Shown in pieces: positions 46,375 through 56,213 of a stretch of DNA of 64,000 bases. The position numbers and the translations under genes are program-made. Where the stretch lies: positions 2,108,001-2,172,000 of the forward strand of contig NZ_CP131601.1 in NCBI RefSeq assembly GCF_030685535.1. The letters run 5' to 3'. This DNA is from Photobacterium leiognathi (GTDB lineage: Bacteria > Pseudomonadota > Gammaproteobacteria > Enterobacterales > Vibrionaceae). The notes beneath the pieces were generated by a model that was given only the letters and a program-made list of their open reading frames with translations, made no database searches and was not told where the DNA came from. Numbering within the stretch: the stretch's first letter is position 1; each line of letters starts with the position of its first letter.

Positions 46375-49300
46375 ATGAAAAGAATGTTGATTAACGCAAC
46401 TCAGAAGGAAGAGTTGCGCGTCGCATTAGTTGATGACTAAAAGCTGTTTGATCTTGATATCGAAAGCCCAGGTCACGAATCTAAAAAAGCAAATATCTAC
46501 AAAGGCCGCATCACTCGCATCGAACCAAGTCTGGAAGCAGCGTTCGTTGACTATGGTGCAGAGCGTCATGGTTTCCTTCCTCTTAAAGAAATCGCGAAAG
46601 ATTATTTCCCTGCCAACTATTCTTACCAAGGTCGCCCTAACATCAAGGAAGTCCTAAAAGAAGGCCAAGAAGTTATCGTTCAAGTCGATAAAGAAGAACG
46701 CGGAAACAAAGGCGCAGCCCTTACTACTTTCATTTCTTTAGCTGGTAGTTACCTTGTTCTAATGCCTAACAACCCTCGTGCTGGCGGTATTTCTCGTCGT
46801 ATCGAAGGTGAAGAGCGCACCCAACTTAAAGCAGCACTAAGCACGTTAGAGCTACCACAAGGTATGGGGCTAATTGTTCGTACTGCAGGCGTAGGCAAAT
46901 CAGGTGAAGAATTAGAGTGGGATTTAAACGTTCTACTTAACCACTGGAACGCAGTAAAAGAAGCAGCAGATTCTCAACCTGCACCGTTTCTAATTCACCA
47001 AGAAAGTAACGTTATTGCACGTGCTATTCGTGATTATTTACGCCGTGACATCGGTGAAATTCTGATCGATAGCCCGAAAATCTTCGACCGTGCACGTGAT
47101 CATATTAAATTAGTTCGCCCTGATTTCTTATCTCGTGTTAAACGTTACGAAGGCGAAGTACCACTATTTAGCCACTACCAAATCGAAAGCCAAATCGACT
47201 CAGCGTTCCAGCGCGAAGTTCGTTTACCTTCAGGTGGTTCTGTTGTTATTGACCCAACAGAAGCGTTAACGTCTATCGATATCAACTCTGCTCGCGCAAC
47301 AAAGGGCGGCGATATTGAAGAAACAGCACTGCAAACTAACCTAGAAGCCGCAGATGAAATTGCACGTCAATTACGTTTACGTGACTTAGGTGGTCTTGTT
47401 GTTATCGACTTCATTGATATGACACCTGTACGCCATCAGCGTGAAGTTGAAAACCGTTTACGTGAAGCTGTTCGTATGGACCGTGCACGCGTTCAAATCG
47501 GCCGTATTTCTCGTTTCGGTCTACTTGAAATGTCGCGTCAACGTCTAAGCCCTTCTCTTGCAGAAGCAAGCCATCACGTTTGTCCTCGTTGTACAGGTAC
47601 TGGTGTTGTTCGTGATAATGAATCACTATCACTTTCAATCCTACGTCTGATCGAAGAAGAAGCACTGAAAGATAACAGCTCACAAGTACTAGCGATTGTA
47701 CCTGTACCTGTTGCCTCTTACCTCCTAAACGAAAAACGTCGTTCAGTACAACACATTGAAAAATACCACGGTGTTCGTGTTATTATCGTTCCGAATTCTG
47801 ATATGGAAACGCCGCATTTCGAAGTGCTACGTATTCGTGAAGGTGAAGAGCAAGATACGCTTTCTTACCACATCCCGAAAGCACTAGAAGCAATGAAGGA
47901 AGCTGAAGCAATTGAATCACCACAGCCTGAGCGTATCGTTAAGAAACGTGAAGAGCCGGTACTTCAAGGTTTCACTGCGCCAAAACAACCAGCACCAGTG
48001 GCAAAACCAGCAGCTAAGCCTGCAACTGCAGCAACAACTAAGCCTGCAACAGCACAAAAGCCTGGTTTACTAAGCCGCTTCTTTACTGCTTTAGCCTCTT
48101 TTTTCTCTGGCAGTGCAGAGCCACAGCAAGAGAAGCAAGTAGAAGCGAAGCCAGAGCAAGACAATAACCGCAACAACAACCGTCGTAACAATAACCGTCG
48201 TAATGACCGTAACGACAACCGTCGCAATAATAATCGCCAAGACAATCGCCGTAACAATCGTCAAGACAACGACGTAGATAATAACGGTGATCGCCAAGAG
48301 CGTAATAACGAGCAACGCCAGAATCGTCGTCGCAACGACCGTAATGACAAAAACCGTCAAGACCGTCAGCAGCAAAACGATAAGGCAGCAAAAGCACCTC
48401 GCCAAAACCGTAATAACGACGAGGCGAAAGAGCAAAAACGCCAAGCTCGTAAAGAAGAAATTCAAGCTCAAAAGCAACAACGCCAGCAACAAAATGAGCA
48501 AAAAGCAGCGGCTCAAAACACTGCAGATACGCAACGTGACAACGAAGAGAAAGCCGTTAAGGTGAAACAACGTCGTCAACGTCGTCAACGTCGTCAATTA
48601 CGTAAAAAAGTACGTATTACCGATGAAGTAGAAACGCGTGTTGAGCAGCAAAATGTTGTTGAAAACGTTGAAGCCACCGTAGAAAAAACACCTTCTCCAC
48701 TAATGGCACTAGGTACAAGCATTGCTAAAGAGGCACAAAGCCAACCTGAGCAAGAGCCTACTACTGCAAACGAGCAAGGTGAAAATACTGAGCAAGAATG
48801 TACTCAACGTCGTAACCGTCGTTCACCTCGTCACCTTCGTGCAAGCGGTCAGCGCCGTCGCCGTATGCGTGATACTCGTGTTGAAAAACCTGAGTTTGCA
48901 AACGCTGAAGCGCCAGTAGAAAACAAGGTTGCTGATACTGTAGAGCATGCTGTTGTTGATGCCACTGATTCAATCAGCGATATGGTGAATGTGGTTTCAA
49001 TTGTTGAGAAACCAAAAGCGGCTCGCCCAGCAACTGGCGTAGCATCGCCTGAAATGGCAATGGGCAAAGTTTGGTCTCGTATCAAACCTTCTATTGAAGC
49101 GCCTGTTGTAGAAAAAGCAGTAGAGCAAACACCAGAAGCACCACGTGTTGAAGCTGAGATCATTGATGAAGTAGAAGTTAACGACATCATTATCAACACG
49201 CCTGTTGTAGAGCCTAAAGCTGAAGTAAAAGAAGCACAGCGCCCTCAACTTTCTGGTGTTGCAATGCCTGAAATGGCGATGGGCAAAGTATTCCCTCGCT

Positions 49301-49701
49301 TTAAGGCTGATCCTGCAGCGGTTGAAGTAGCAGAGACAGTGGCGACTGAAACAGTAACAGAAGAGCCAACTCCTACTATTGTTAAACAATCAGAAGTTGT
49401 TGAAGCGGTAGTGGCTGAGCCTGAAGTTATTGAACCAGAAGCAGTTGAACCTACAGCACCTGTTGAAAAAGCAAACAACAACGTTGTTGAGCTTGCAACT
49501 AAAGCTGCGGTTATGGCAACTTCTCCTCGGGGTTTCCATGCGGTATCTGGTATGGCTAAAGCGCCAGCACCAGAAGAGAAGATTGTAGCGACTATCGTTG
49601 AAGCGGCACCATTACGTGAGCTTGCAAACGCACGCCCAGGCAGTAGCCAAACCGCAACGAACCGAGCTGCTGCACCAATGACGAAGCCTTTATTTGATTA
49701 A
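46375..49701 (+). pseudogene. rne: Ribonuclease E with an in-frame TAA at codon 22
   Basis: The gene starts at ATG 46375 with the conserved MKRMLINATQKEELRVALVDD, then TAA at 46438-46440 where relatives have Gln. The same frame continues without break to 49701. The first in-frame ATG after the stop is at 46762 (native residue 130), so a restart there would lose the S1 domain (about 39-119). Otherwise the enzyme is complete: DNase I-like catalytic aspartates in LTSIDINSA and VVIDFIDM, zinc-link CPRCTGTG, basic RNA-binding RRSPRHLR, and a degradosome scaffold. RNase E is essential in E. coli, so the stop is either an error, suppressed, or a real defect. Confidence 0.88.
48166..48420 (+). repeat. 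Asn/Arg/Asp-rich low-complexity tract in the RNase E scaffold
   Basis: The frame encodes runs of N, R, D and Q ([14 protein letters not shown] type repeats). Such tracts are common in the unstructured C-terminal half of RNase E and bind RNA. Long overlapping frames on the other strand here are artefacts of the low complexity. Confidence 0.75.
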
Positions 49702-49720
49702 GCGCTAAGTTAACACTGAC

Positions 49721-49751
49721 AAAAAAGCCATGCTTTTGCATGGCTTTTTTA
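49721..49751 (+). terminator. Terminator of rne
   Basis: AAAAAAGCCATG-cttttG-CATGGCTTTTTT, a strong stem with a T run. Confidence 0.92.
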
Positions 49752-49945
49752 TTTTCTAAATTTGAGTCAATTTCAGCGCACTTTCTGTTTGATTATTACA
49801 TATACTTCTAAATTTTTGCTTGTAACCAGAGTAAATGTCGTAATAAGACAACTAAAGTTGATGCTAATAACAACTTTCTGTAGCATTCTGTTAACCAAAA
49901 TGCGCCCATTTCATACAGCGAATAATAGAAGAATTATTAACTCTC

Positions 49946-51502
49946 ATGCTAGATTTTCCCCAAAAAACACATCAATCCGTCAAAAATGACGTTCTTTCAG
50001 GTTTGACCGTTGCGCTTGCATTGGTGCCTGAAGCCGTTGCTTTTGCCTTCGTTGCAGGTGTAGACCCAATGGTTGGTCTTTATGCTGCATTCATTGTTGG
50101 CTTAGTCACTGCTATTTTAGGTGGTCGTCCTGGTATGATTTCAGGTGCAATCGGCGCTATGGCCGTTGTAATGGTCAGCCTTGTTGCAGAGCACGGAATC
50201 CAATATTTGTTTGCCGCTGTCATGCTTGCAGGCTTACTGCAGATCCTTGCTGGTGTCTTCCGCCTCGGTAAATTTATCCGCATGGTGCCACACCCTGTCA
50301 TGATAGGTTTTGTAAATGGTCTTGCGATTGTTATTTTCTTAGCCCAGTTAGGTCAATTTAAAGTACCTTCTGTTAACGGTGGCTTAGAATGGATGCACGG
50401 CACACAGCTTTACATCATGTTAGGCTTAGTTGCGCTAACCATGTTTATCATTCACTTCTTACCAAAGCTAACCAAAGCGGTACCCTCTTCGCTTGTTGCC
50501 ATTCTGACCGTGACTGCGTTAGTTCATGTATTAGGTTTAGAATCTCGTACCGTAATTGATTTTGTTCGCACCATGAGTGGTGATAACAATGCAACACTTG
50601 CTGGCTCTCTCCCAACGTTTGCTTTACCTGATGTAGGCTTTAACCTAAAGACTCTAAAAATCATCTTGCCATATTCATTAATTTTGGCAGCTGTGGGTTT
50701 AATTGAATCACTACTAACCCTGACAGTAATTGATGAAATGACTAATACCCGTGGTAAAGGTAACCGTGAATGTGTTGGTCAAGGTGTTGCAAATATTACA
50801 TGCTCAGTATTTGGTGCGATGGGTGGTTGTGCAATGATTGGTCAGTCAATGATCAACATTAACTCTGGTGGCCGTGGTCGCTTATCAGGTATCACAGCTG
50901 CCATCGGTTTACTGTTGTTCATTCTATTTGGCTCATCATTTATTGAAATGATCCCACTTGCAGCACTTGTTGGTGTGATGTTCATGGTTGTGATCGGCAC
51001 ATTTGAGTGGGCAAGCTTTAAGATGATGCGTAAAGTGCCTAAGCATGACTTCTTTACCATTATTCTCGTAACAGGTGTAACCGTTATTGCTGACCTTGCT
51101 GTCGCGGTATTAGTCGGTGTGATTTACTCTGCACTTGTGTTTGCTTGGAACCATGCAAAACACATCTACGCATCAAGCTACATTGATGAAAATGGTGCAA
51201 AAGTTTATCAAGTAAATGGCCCACTATTCTTTGGCTCTGTTTCGCATTTCCTAGAGTTGTTTGATGCGCCGAATGATCCGAAAGAAGTGATCATTGACTT
51301 TGCTAAATCACGTGTTGCAGACCACTCAGCTATCGAAGCGATTGATACCATTGCTGAACGTTACGCTAACCGTGATAAAACAATCCACATTCGCCATTTA
51401 AGTCCTGAGTGCCGTAAGCTACTACAAAAAGCAGGTAACTTAGTAGAAGTGAATGTTCTGGAAGATCCAACCTATAAAGTCGCTTCTGACGTACTAGGTT
51501 AA
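49946..51502 (+). CDS. SulP family anion transporter with STAS domain
   Basis: The 518-residue protein has about twelve membrane segments and a C-terminal STAS domain (from about residue 415). The SulP signature is at the start ([24 protein letters not shown]), with [13 protein letters not shown] and [26 protein letters not shown]. It carries sulfate, bicarbonate or a similar anion; the substrate is not resolvable. The STAS domain motif [19 protein letters not shown] is intact. It is transcribed alone and followed by a terminator. Confidence 0.93.
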   Translation: MLDFPQKTHQSVKNDVLSGLTVALALVPEAVAFAFVAGVDPMVGLYAAFIVGLVTAILGGRPGMISGAIGAMAVVMVSLVAEHGIQYLFAAVMLAGLLQILAGVFRLGKFIRMVPHPVMIGFVNGLAIVIFLAQLGQFKVPSVNGGLEWMHGTQLYIMLGLVALTMFIIHFLPKLTKAVPSSLVAILTVTALVHVLGLESRTVIDFVRTMSGDNNATLAGSLPTFALPDVGFNLKTLKIILPYSLILAAVGLIESLLTLTVIDEMTNTRGKGNRECVGQGVANITCSVFGAMGGCAMIGQSMININSGGRGRLSGITAAIGLLLFILFGSSFIEMIPLAALVGVMFMVVIGTFEWASFKMMRKVPKHDFFTIILVTGVTVIADLAVAVLVGVIYSALVFAWNHAKHIYASSYIDENGAKVYQVNGPLFFGSVSHFLELFDAPNDPKEVIIDFAKSRVADHSAIEAIDTIAERYANRDKTIHIRHLSPECRKLLQKAGNLVEVNVLEDPTYKVASDVLG

Positions 51503-51511
51503 TATACCAAT

Positions 51512-51538
51512 CAGCCCACTACCTCAGTGGGCTGTTTT
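51512..51538 (+). terminator. Terminator of the SulP gene
   Basis: CAGCCCACT-acctc-AGTGGGCTG followed by TTTT. Confidence 0.88.
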
Positions 51539-51630
51539 CTATCTATTATTTATCTTTTCATTCATTTGCTTTATTCCTTCTCCCTTTCTGTTACTTTTTC
51601 TGGAACAATAACTGCATTAAACAATTAATA

Positions 51631-51912
51631 GTGAAACATTCGGCAAAGGATACTGACAGCTTTTATCGAACTAATAATATGTTTGATCTATAGATATTAT
51701 TAGCAACTGCTGTATTCACTCTTCTTGTATTACCTTGGCCGATTGCCATTATGTTAGCAATTATAACTCTGCTAGTACGACAAGGCTGCGGTTATTGGTT
51801 CCAACGTCAGCTTGGTGGTTATACTGGTGATTGTTTAGATATCACACAACAACTTGCAGAAATCGCAGGCTATCTGACATTATTAGCTATTGCGACCCAT
51901 TATCATTTTTAA
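51631..51912 (+). pseudogene. cobS: Degraded 3' remnant of cobS (cobalamin synthase)
   Basis: Only the last 90 or so codons remain. The frame reads through TAG at 51691-51693 and ends RQGCGYWFQRQLGGYTGDCL, then QQLAEIAGYLTLLA, which is the conserved C-terminus of adenosylcobinamide-GDP ribazoletransferase. The first 150-200 residues of CobS are missing and earlier codons in the frame contain several stops. The complete C-terminal end and its position 9 bp before cobO show that cobS-cobO was once an operon. The remnant cannot make a functional membrane enzyme. Confidence 0.85.
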
Positions 51913-51921
51913 GGAATTTCC

Positions 51922-52527
51922 ATGACAGATACAACGAGCAAGGATGATCGTCATAAAGCTCGCCAACAAAAACTCAAAGAACAAGTAGATGCCAAAGTTG
52001 ATGCCGCCCAAGAAGAAAAAGGGCTCGTGCTGATCATTACAGGTAACGGTAAAGGTAAATCAACCTCAGGCTTCGGCATGGTGGCACGTGCTGTCGGTCA
52101 TGGACAGCAATGTGGTGTCGGGCAATTTATCAAAGGTACATGGGATTGTGGTGAACGTAACTTACTAGAGCAACACGGTGTTCAGTTTGCTGTGATGGCA
52201 ACAGGCTTCACCTGGGAAACCCAAAATAAACAAGCTGATACCGAAGCAGCGCAAGAAACATGGCAACAGTGTAAAGCGATGCTTGCAGATGAAAGCCTTG
52301 ATGTGGTGCTGCTTGATGAGCTGACTTATATGATCACTTACGATTATATCGATTTAGAAGAAGTGCTCCACGCGATTGAAAACCGTCCCGCGATGCAATC
52401 GGTGATCATCACAGGCCGTGCTGCCCATCGTAAGCTTATTGAAATTGCAGATACGGTATCGGAAGTACGCAACGTAAAACATGCATTTGAAAGCGGTATA
52501 AAAGCACGAAAAGGTATTGATTGGTAA
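51922..52527 (+). CDS. cobO: Cob(I)alamin/cob(I)yrinic acid adenosyltransferase
   Basis: CobO/BtuR transfers adenosyl from ATP to the cobalt of corrinoids. The 201-residue protein has the P loop LIITGNGKGKST (about residues 37-48), ARAVGHG, WETQNKQADT, and LLDELTYM, all as in E. coli BtuR. AAGGA lies 6 bases before the ATG. Since cobS beside it is destroyed, the gene probably serves corrinoid uptake and activation rather than de novo assembly. Confidence 0.95.
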   Translation: MTDTTSKDDRHKARQQKLKEQVDAKVDAAQEEKGLVLIITGNGKGKSTSGFGMVARAVGHGQQCGVGQFIKGTWDCGERNLLEQHGVQFAVMATGFTWETQNKQADTEAAQETWQQCKAMLADESLDVVLLDELTYMITYDYIDLEEVLHAIENRPAMQSVIITGRAAHRKLIEIADTVSEVRNVKHAFESGIKARKGIDW

Positions 52528-52677
52528 TTTGCTACAGCCATTAAAAGTGATAGATACTTTTAATGGCTAAATATCACACAGTTAATACTTATTTTACATT
52601 TATTTACTATCCGTAAAACTATAGCTCCATATAATAGCAGTAGACTTATACCAATCTTGCCTTTAGTTGGAGCTATC

Positions 52678-53112
52678 ATGCCTTCGCACTTACCTAAAGC
52701 GTTTAGCAAACCTTTTCTTAAAATTTTTCATATTCTTGAAGCCATTCTTTTAGTTGGCATCACCCTTTCTACTGTCGTGGCTATGTTTAATGAATTTATG
52801 CATGTGATTGTAGAAAGAAAGATTTTGCTTACCGATATTCTATTAATGTTTATCTATTTGGAAATTTTAGCCATGGTTCAGCAATTTGTTGCGAATGGTA
52901 AAATTCCGGTGCGATACCCTATTTATATCGCCATTATGGCAATCGCTCGCTATATCACCCTTGGCATGAAAGAGCTCGATGGTCCCTTTATTATCTGGCT
53001 ATCATTAGCAGCTTTTGTTCTCGCTGCAGCAACAGTGCTTATTCGTGTTGGTCATCACTACTGGCCGTATGATACGCCGGAAAATCCACGTCTCAAGCAA
53101 ACAGATGATTGA
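52678..53112 (+). CDS. psiE: PsiE-family phosphate-starvation-inducible membrane protein
   Basis: The 144-residue inner-membrane protein has about four hydrophobic segments and the PsiE pattern: FHILEAILLVGITLSTVVAMFNEF early on, TDILLMFIYLEILAMVQQF in the middle, and YPIYIAIMAIARYITL after that. The family is named for induction by phosphate starvation in E. coli; the biochemical role is not known. ATG at 52678 has GGAG 6 bases upstream, so the frame opening at 52657 is not used. The insertion sequence lies just after the stop. Confidence 0.85.
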   Translation: MPSHLPKAFSKPFLKIFHILEAILLVGITLSTVVAMFNEFMHVIVERKILLTDILLMFIYLEILAMVQQFVANGKIPVRYPIYIAIMAIARYITLGMKELDGPFIIWLSLAAFVLAAATVLIRVGHHYWPYDTPENPRLKQTDD

Positions 53113-53153
53113 TAAAGAACATTTAACTCATAATAAAAAAGGCACCTGATTGG

Positions 53154-54656
53154 CTGTCTCTTATACACAAATCCCTAAGCCAATGCTTGGGGATTTTTTT
53201 GAACTAATTTTATGTTTCATGATCTGATCATCTAAGCAATGATAAGGATGATTATGATGACCTATATAGAACCAACTCTTTGGGCTCAAAAACAATTCGG
53301 TCAAGCCGATCTTAATGACCCAAGACGAACTCAAAGACTCGTTGCTCTAGCTACCTCTCTGGCTGAACAACCTGGTATCCCTATCTCAAAACTCATCATC
53401 TCCCCAGCCGATATGGAAGGGGCTTATCGCTTTATTCGTAATGACCAAATCAAAGCAGAAGATATTGCAGAAGCTGTATTCTATGTCACAGCACAAGAAG
53501 CTTTAGAGCAACAAACACTGCTTGCATTGGAAGATACCACTTCTCTAAGTTACTCACATCACAGCATACAAGATACACTCGGGCATTCCAATCAAGGTAA
53601 TCGACACCGAGCAATGTTCGTTCATTCAACATTGCTTTTTGCTCCCGAAACTCACACTGTGGTTGGTTTAATCGAACAACAACGCTGGACCCGAGATATT
53701 GAAAAACGTGGTCAAAGACACCAGCACGCAACTCGACCATACAAAGAAAAAGAAAGTTATAAATGGGAACAAGCATCTCGCCATGTTGCAGAGCGACTAG
53801 GCGAGAAAATGTCAGAGGTTATTTCTGTATGTGATAGAGAAGCCGATTTATTCGAGTACCTCACTTACAAGCACGAGCAACAACAACGATTTATCGTTCG
53901 CTCAATGCAAAGTCGCTGTATCGAGGAGCATGATAATCTTCTTTATGACTACGCTTCCAAGTTGTTATCAGCAGGAAGCAAAGAGCTAAAAATACCGCAA
54001 AAAGGCGGTCGTAAGTCCCGCACGGCTCATCTAGACATCAAATATGCTCCCGTGACACTTAAGTCTCCCGCCAATAAAAAAGAGTTCGATAATATCTCTC
54101 TCTACTATGTTGGATGTATAGAGCAAGGTGAGAGTGACGACAAGCTCGCATGGCATTTACTGACATCAGAGCCTGTAACGAACAAAGAGGAAGCACTTAA
54201 CATCGTCAGTTATTATGAGCGTCGTTGGCTGATAGAAGATTTTCACAAGGTTTGGAAAAGTGAAGGCACGCAAGTTGAACAACTGAGAATGCAAAGTAAA
54301 GATAACTTAGAAAGGCTCAGTGTTATTTTGGCATTTATTGCTACTCGTTTACTCCAGTTAAGATTTATGAACGAATCTAAAGAGTTATCTAGTAGCTGTT
54401 GTGAACGGGTGTTAAAAGGTAAAGCGTGGAAGCTTATGTGGTTAAAATTGGAGAAGAAAAAGCTGCCCAAAGAAGCACCAAATATATCGTGGGCTTACAA
54501 AAGTATTGCACGGTTAGGTGGTTGGAAAGATACCAAGCGGACGGGTCGCGCTTCTGTAAAGACATTATGGCAAGGATGGTTTAGGTTACAAACCATCCTT
54601 GAAGGATATGAACTAGCTAAGTCTATTGAACACAATGACTTGTGATCAAGAGACAG
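53154..54656 (+). mobile_element. Tn5/IS50-like insertion sequence (1503 bp)
   Basis: The left end CTGTCTCTTATACACAA (53154 onward) is nearly the Tn5 outside/mosaic end and the right end, read inwards, CTGTCTCTTGATCACAAG (54656 back to 54639) resembles the Tn5 inside end. A full-length transposase lies between them. No 9-bp target duplication is visible (CCTGATTGG left, CCCATAGGA right). The element is flanked by an imperfect inverted repeat (AGGCACCT at 53140-53147, AGGATGCCT at 54662-54670), the probable former terminator hairpin of the downstream minus-strand dcu gene. Confidence 0.92.
53254..54645 (+). CDS. Tn5-type (IS50 group) transposase
   Basis: The transposase aligns with Tn5 Tnp throughout: FGQADLNDPRRTQRLV at the start, MEGAYRFIRN, D1 in LALEDTTSLSY, D2 in SVCDREADLFEYL, the tryptophan motif WHLLTSEPV, and the YREK glutamate in YYERRWLIEDFHKVWK. 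All catalytic residues are present, so it may be active. The frame starts at 53239; ATG at 53254 or 53257, 5-8 bases after AAGGA, is the better start. Tn5 makes a shorter inhibitor from an internal Met at position 56; the equivalent Met here lies in ADMEGAYRF. Confidence 0.93.
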   Translation: MMTYIEPTLWAQKQFGQADLNDPRRTQRLVALATSLAEQPGIPISKLIISPADMEGAYRFIRNDQIKAEDIAEAVFYVTAQEALEQQTLLALEDTTSLSYSHHSIQDTLGHSNQGNRHRAMFVHSTLLFAPETHTVVGLIEQQRWTRDIEKRGQRHQHATRPYKEKESYKWEQASRHVAERLGEKMSEVISVCDREADLFEYLTYKHEQQQRFIVRSMQSRCIEEHDNLLYDYASKLLSAGSKELKIPQKGGRKSRTAHLDIKYAPVTLKSPANKKEFDNISLYYVGCIEQGESDDKLAWHLLTSEPVTNKEEALNIVSYYERRWLIEDFHKVWKSEGTQVEQLRMQSKDNLERLSVILAFIATRLLQLRFMNESKELSSSCCERVLKGKAWKLMWLKLEKKKLPKEAPNISWAYKSIARLGGWKDTKRTGRASVKTLWQGWFRLQTILEGYELAKSIEHNDL

Positions 54657-54692
54657 CCCATAGGATGCCTCTAAAAGTGTCATAAACTCTTA

Positions 54693-56015
54693 TTAAATAA
54701 GCACTTGAGCAATGGCATAACCAATACAACAAGCTGATACAACACCAATTAAGCCAGGCATCATAAAGCTATGATTAAAGTACCATTTACCAATTTTCGT
54801 TGTGCCCGTTACGTCAAAGTTAACAGTTGCAATGTCTGACGGGTAATTAGGAATAAAGAAATAACCGTATGTAGCAGGCATTAAACCAATCAATAATGCT
54901 GGACTTAGCCCCATTGCTAAACCAACAGGTAACATCATACGTGCAGTTGCCGCTTGTGAATTAACGACCACTGAAACAATAAATAATGCCAGTGCAAACG
55001 TCCATGGATACTGCTGAACCATTTCCGTAATGCCTGATTCAAACGATGGCATGGCATACTGGAAATAAGTATCACTCATCCACGCAATACCGAAGATAGC
55101 AATAGCCGCGACCATACCAGATTTAAATACCACACCTTCAGGCACTTTCTGCACATTGGTACGCGTTACTAATAAAATTAAACCACCGAAACCTAACATC
55201 ATCATTTGAATAATCAATGACATAGAAATAGGTTTTGCATCACCAATAGTGCGAATTTCCGGCACCATCGCGACAATGACAATCGTGATTAACGCTAAAA
55301 TAAACAGCATCACCGCATGCATCGCAGATTTAGGTAACTCTTCATTTAATGATGTTGAAGTAGTATGAAGAATTTGATCGCGCCAAACAGGATCGTTTAA
55401 ACGACGTTGATACTCAGGATCATCAGCAAGTTCTTTACCTCGACGCAAGCTATACAGTGACAGTAATAACGTACCGCCTAAGGTCGCAGGCACAGTTACC
55501 ATCAAAATAGATAACAGGCTGATTGATTCATTAATGCCCGAAAGTTGAGCAAGGTAATACACTACAGCGGCAGAAATAGGACTTGCCGTGATCGCTAATT
55601 GCGATGCGACAGAAGATGCAGACATTGGTCGCTCAGGACGAATGCCATTTTTCAGTGCCACGTCACCAATGATTGGCATGATTGAGTACACTGCGTGACC
55701 CGTACCTAGCATGAATGTCATCACGTAAGTGACTAATGGACCTACGATAGTCACACGTTTTGGATTGCTACGTAGAATGCGCTCTGCAACTTGCAACATG
55801 TACTTTAAGCCACCAGCGGCTTCAAGGATCGATGCGCATGTCACTACCGCCAAAATAATCAACATCACGGTGATCGGTGGTGATGTTGGTGGCATACGGA
55901 AGATAAACACTTCCACCAACAAACCTAATCCAGATACAACACCAAGCCCAATACCACCGAACCGACTACCGGCATAAAGCACGATAAGTAGGAATATAAA
56001 CTCAAGGTACAACAT
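54693..56015 (-). CDS. dcuB: Anaerobic C4-dicarboxylate transporter, DcuB-like
   Basis: Dcu carriers exchange fumarate, malate or aspartate for succinate during fumarate respiration. The 440-residue protein has ten or more membrane segments and family landmarks LGTGHAVYSIMPIIGDVA, PERPMSASSVASQLAITASP, and YGYFFIPNYPSDIATVNFD followed by TGTTKIGKWYFNHSFMMPGL. The last is more like DcuB, and SQLAITASPISAAVVY more like DcuA, so the branch is uncertain. Its terminator hairpin seems to be split by the IS50-like element, which is transcribed in the opposite direction. Confidence 0.88.
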   Translation of the reverse strand: MLYLEFIFLLIVLYAGSRFGGIGLGVVSGLGLLVEVFIFRMPPTSPPITVMLIILAVVTCASILEAAGGLKYMLQVAERILRSNPKRVTIVGPLVTYVMTFMLGTGHAVYSIMPIIGDVALKNGIRPERPMSASSVASQLAITASPISAAVVYYLAQLSGINESISLLSILMVTVPATLGGTLLLSLYSLRRGKELADDPEYQRRLNDPVWRDQILHTTSTSLNEELPKSAMHAVMLFILALITIVIVAMVPEIRTIGDAKPISMSLIIQMMMLGFGGLILLVTRTNVQKVPEGVVFKSGMVAAIAIFGIAWMSDTYFQYAMPSFESGITEMVQQYPWTFALALFIVSVVVNSQAATARMMLPVGLAMGLSPALLIGLMPATYGYFFIPNYPSDIATVNFDVTGTTKIGKWYFNHSFMMPGLIGVVSACCIGYAIAQVLI

Positions 56016-56120
56016 TACCCTTCTCCCTGTTAATTCAATATAAAATCCATCTCTAGGGGTAAGGTCGCAATATTTCGCTTAGTGTTTATTGATAACAATC
56101 ACAGTCTAAACAGGTGAAAA

Positions 56121-56165
56121 AATAGGCTTTCATCTCTGTGACTCGCACAGCGAAAAAAGCCTATT
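56121..56165. terminator. Bidirectional terminator-like hairpin
   Basis: AATAGGCTTT and AAAGCCTATT (perfect 10-bp arms, 56121-56130 and 56156-56165) enclose a second stem CTGTG/CACAG. It follows the minus-strand DUF457 gene and lies in the dcu upstream region. Confidence 0.75.
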
Positions 56166-56213
56166 AGCATTACTAAATCAACACATAAGAAAACAGTTAA
56201 AGAAACGTTATAT

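Noticed and set aside
47964..49481. Long frames on the minus strand and alternate plus frames inside the rne 3' half
   Set aside because: They overlap a repetitive Asn/Arg/Glu-rich coding tract; their products are low-complexity leucine or tyrosine-rich strings with no start signals. They are shadows of rne.
53145..54665. 9-bp target duplication of the IS50-like element
   Set aside because: The flanking nonamers CCTGATTGG and CCCATAGGA do not match; a duplication is absent.
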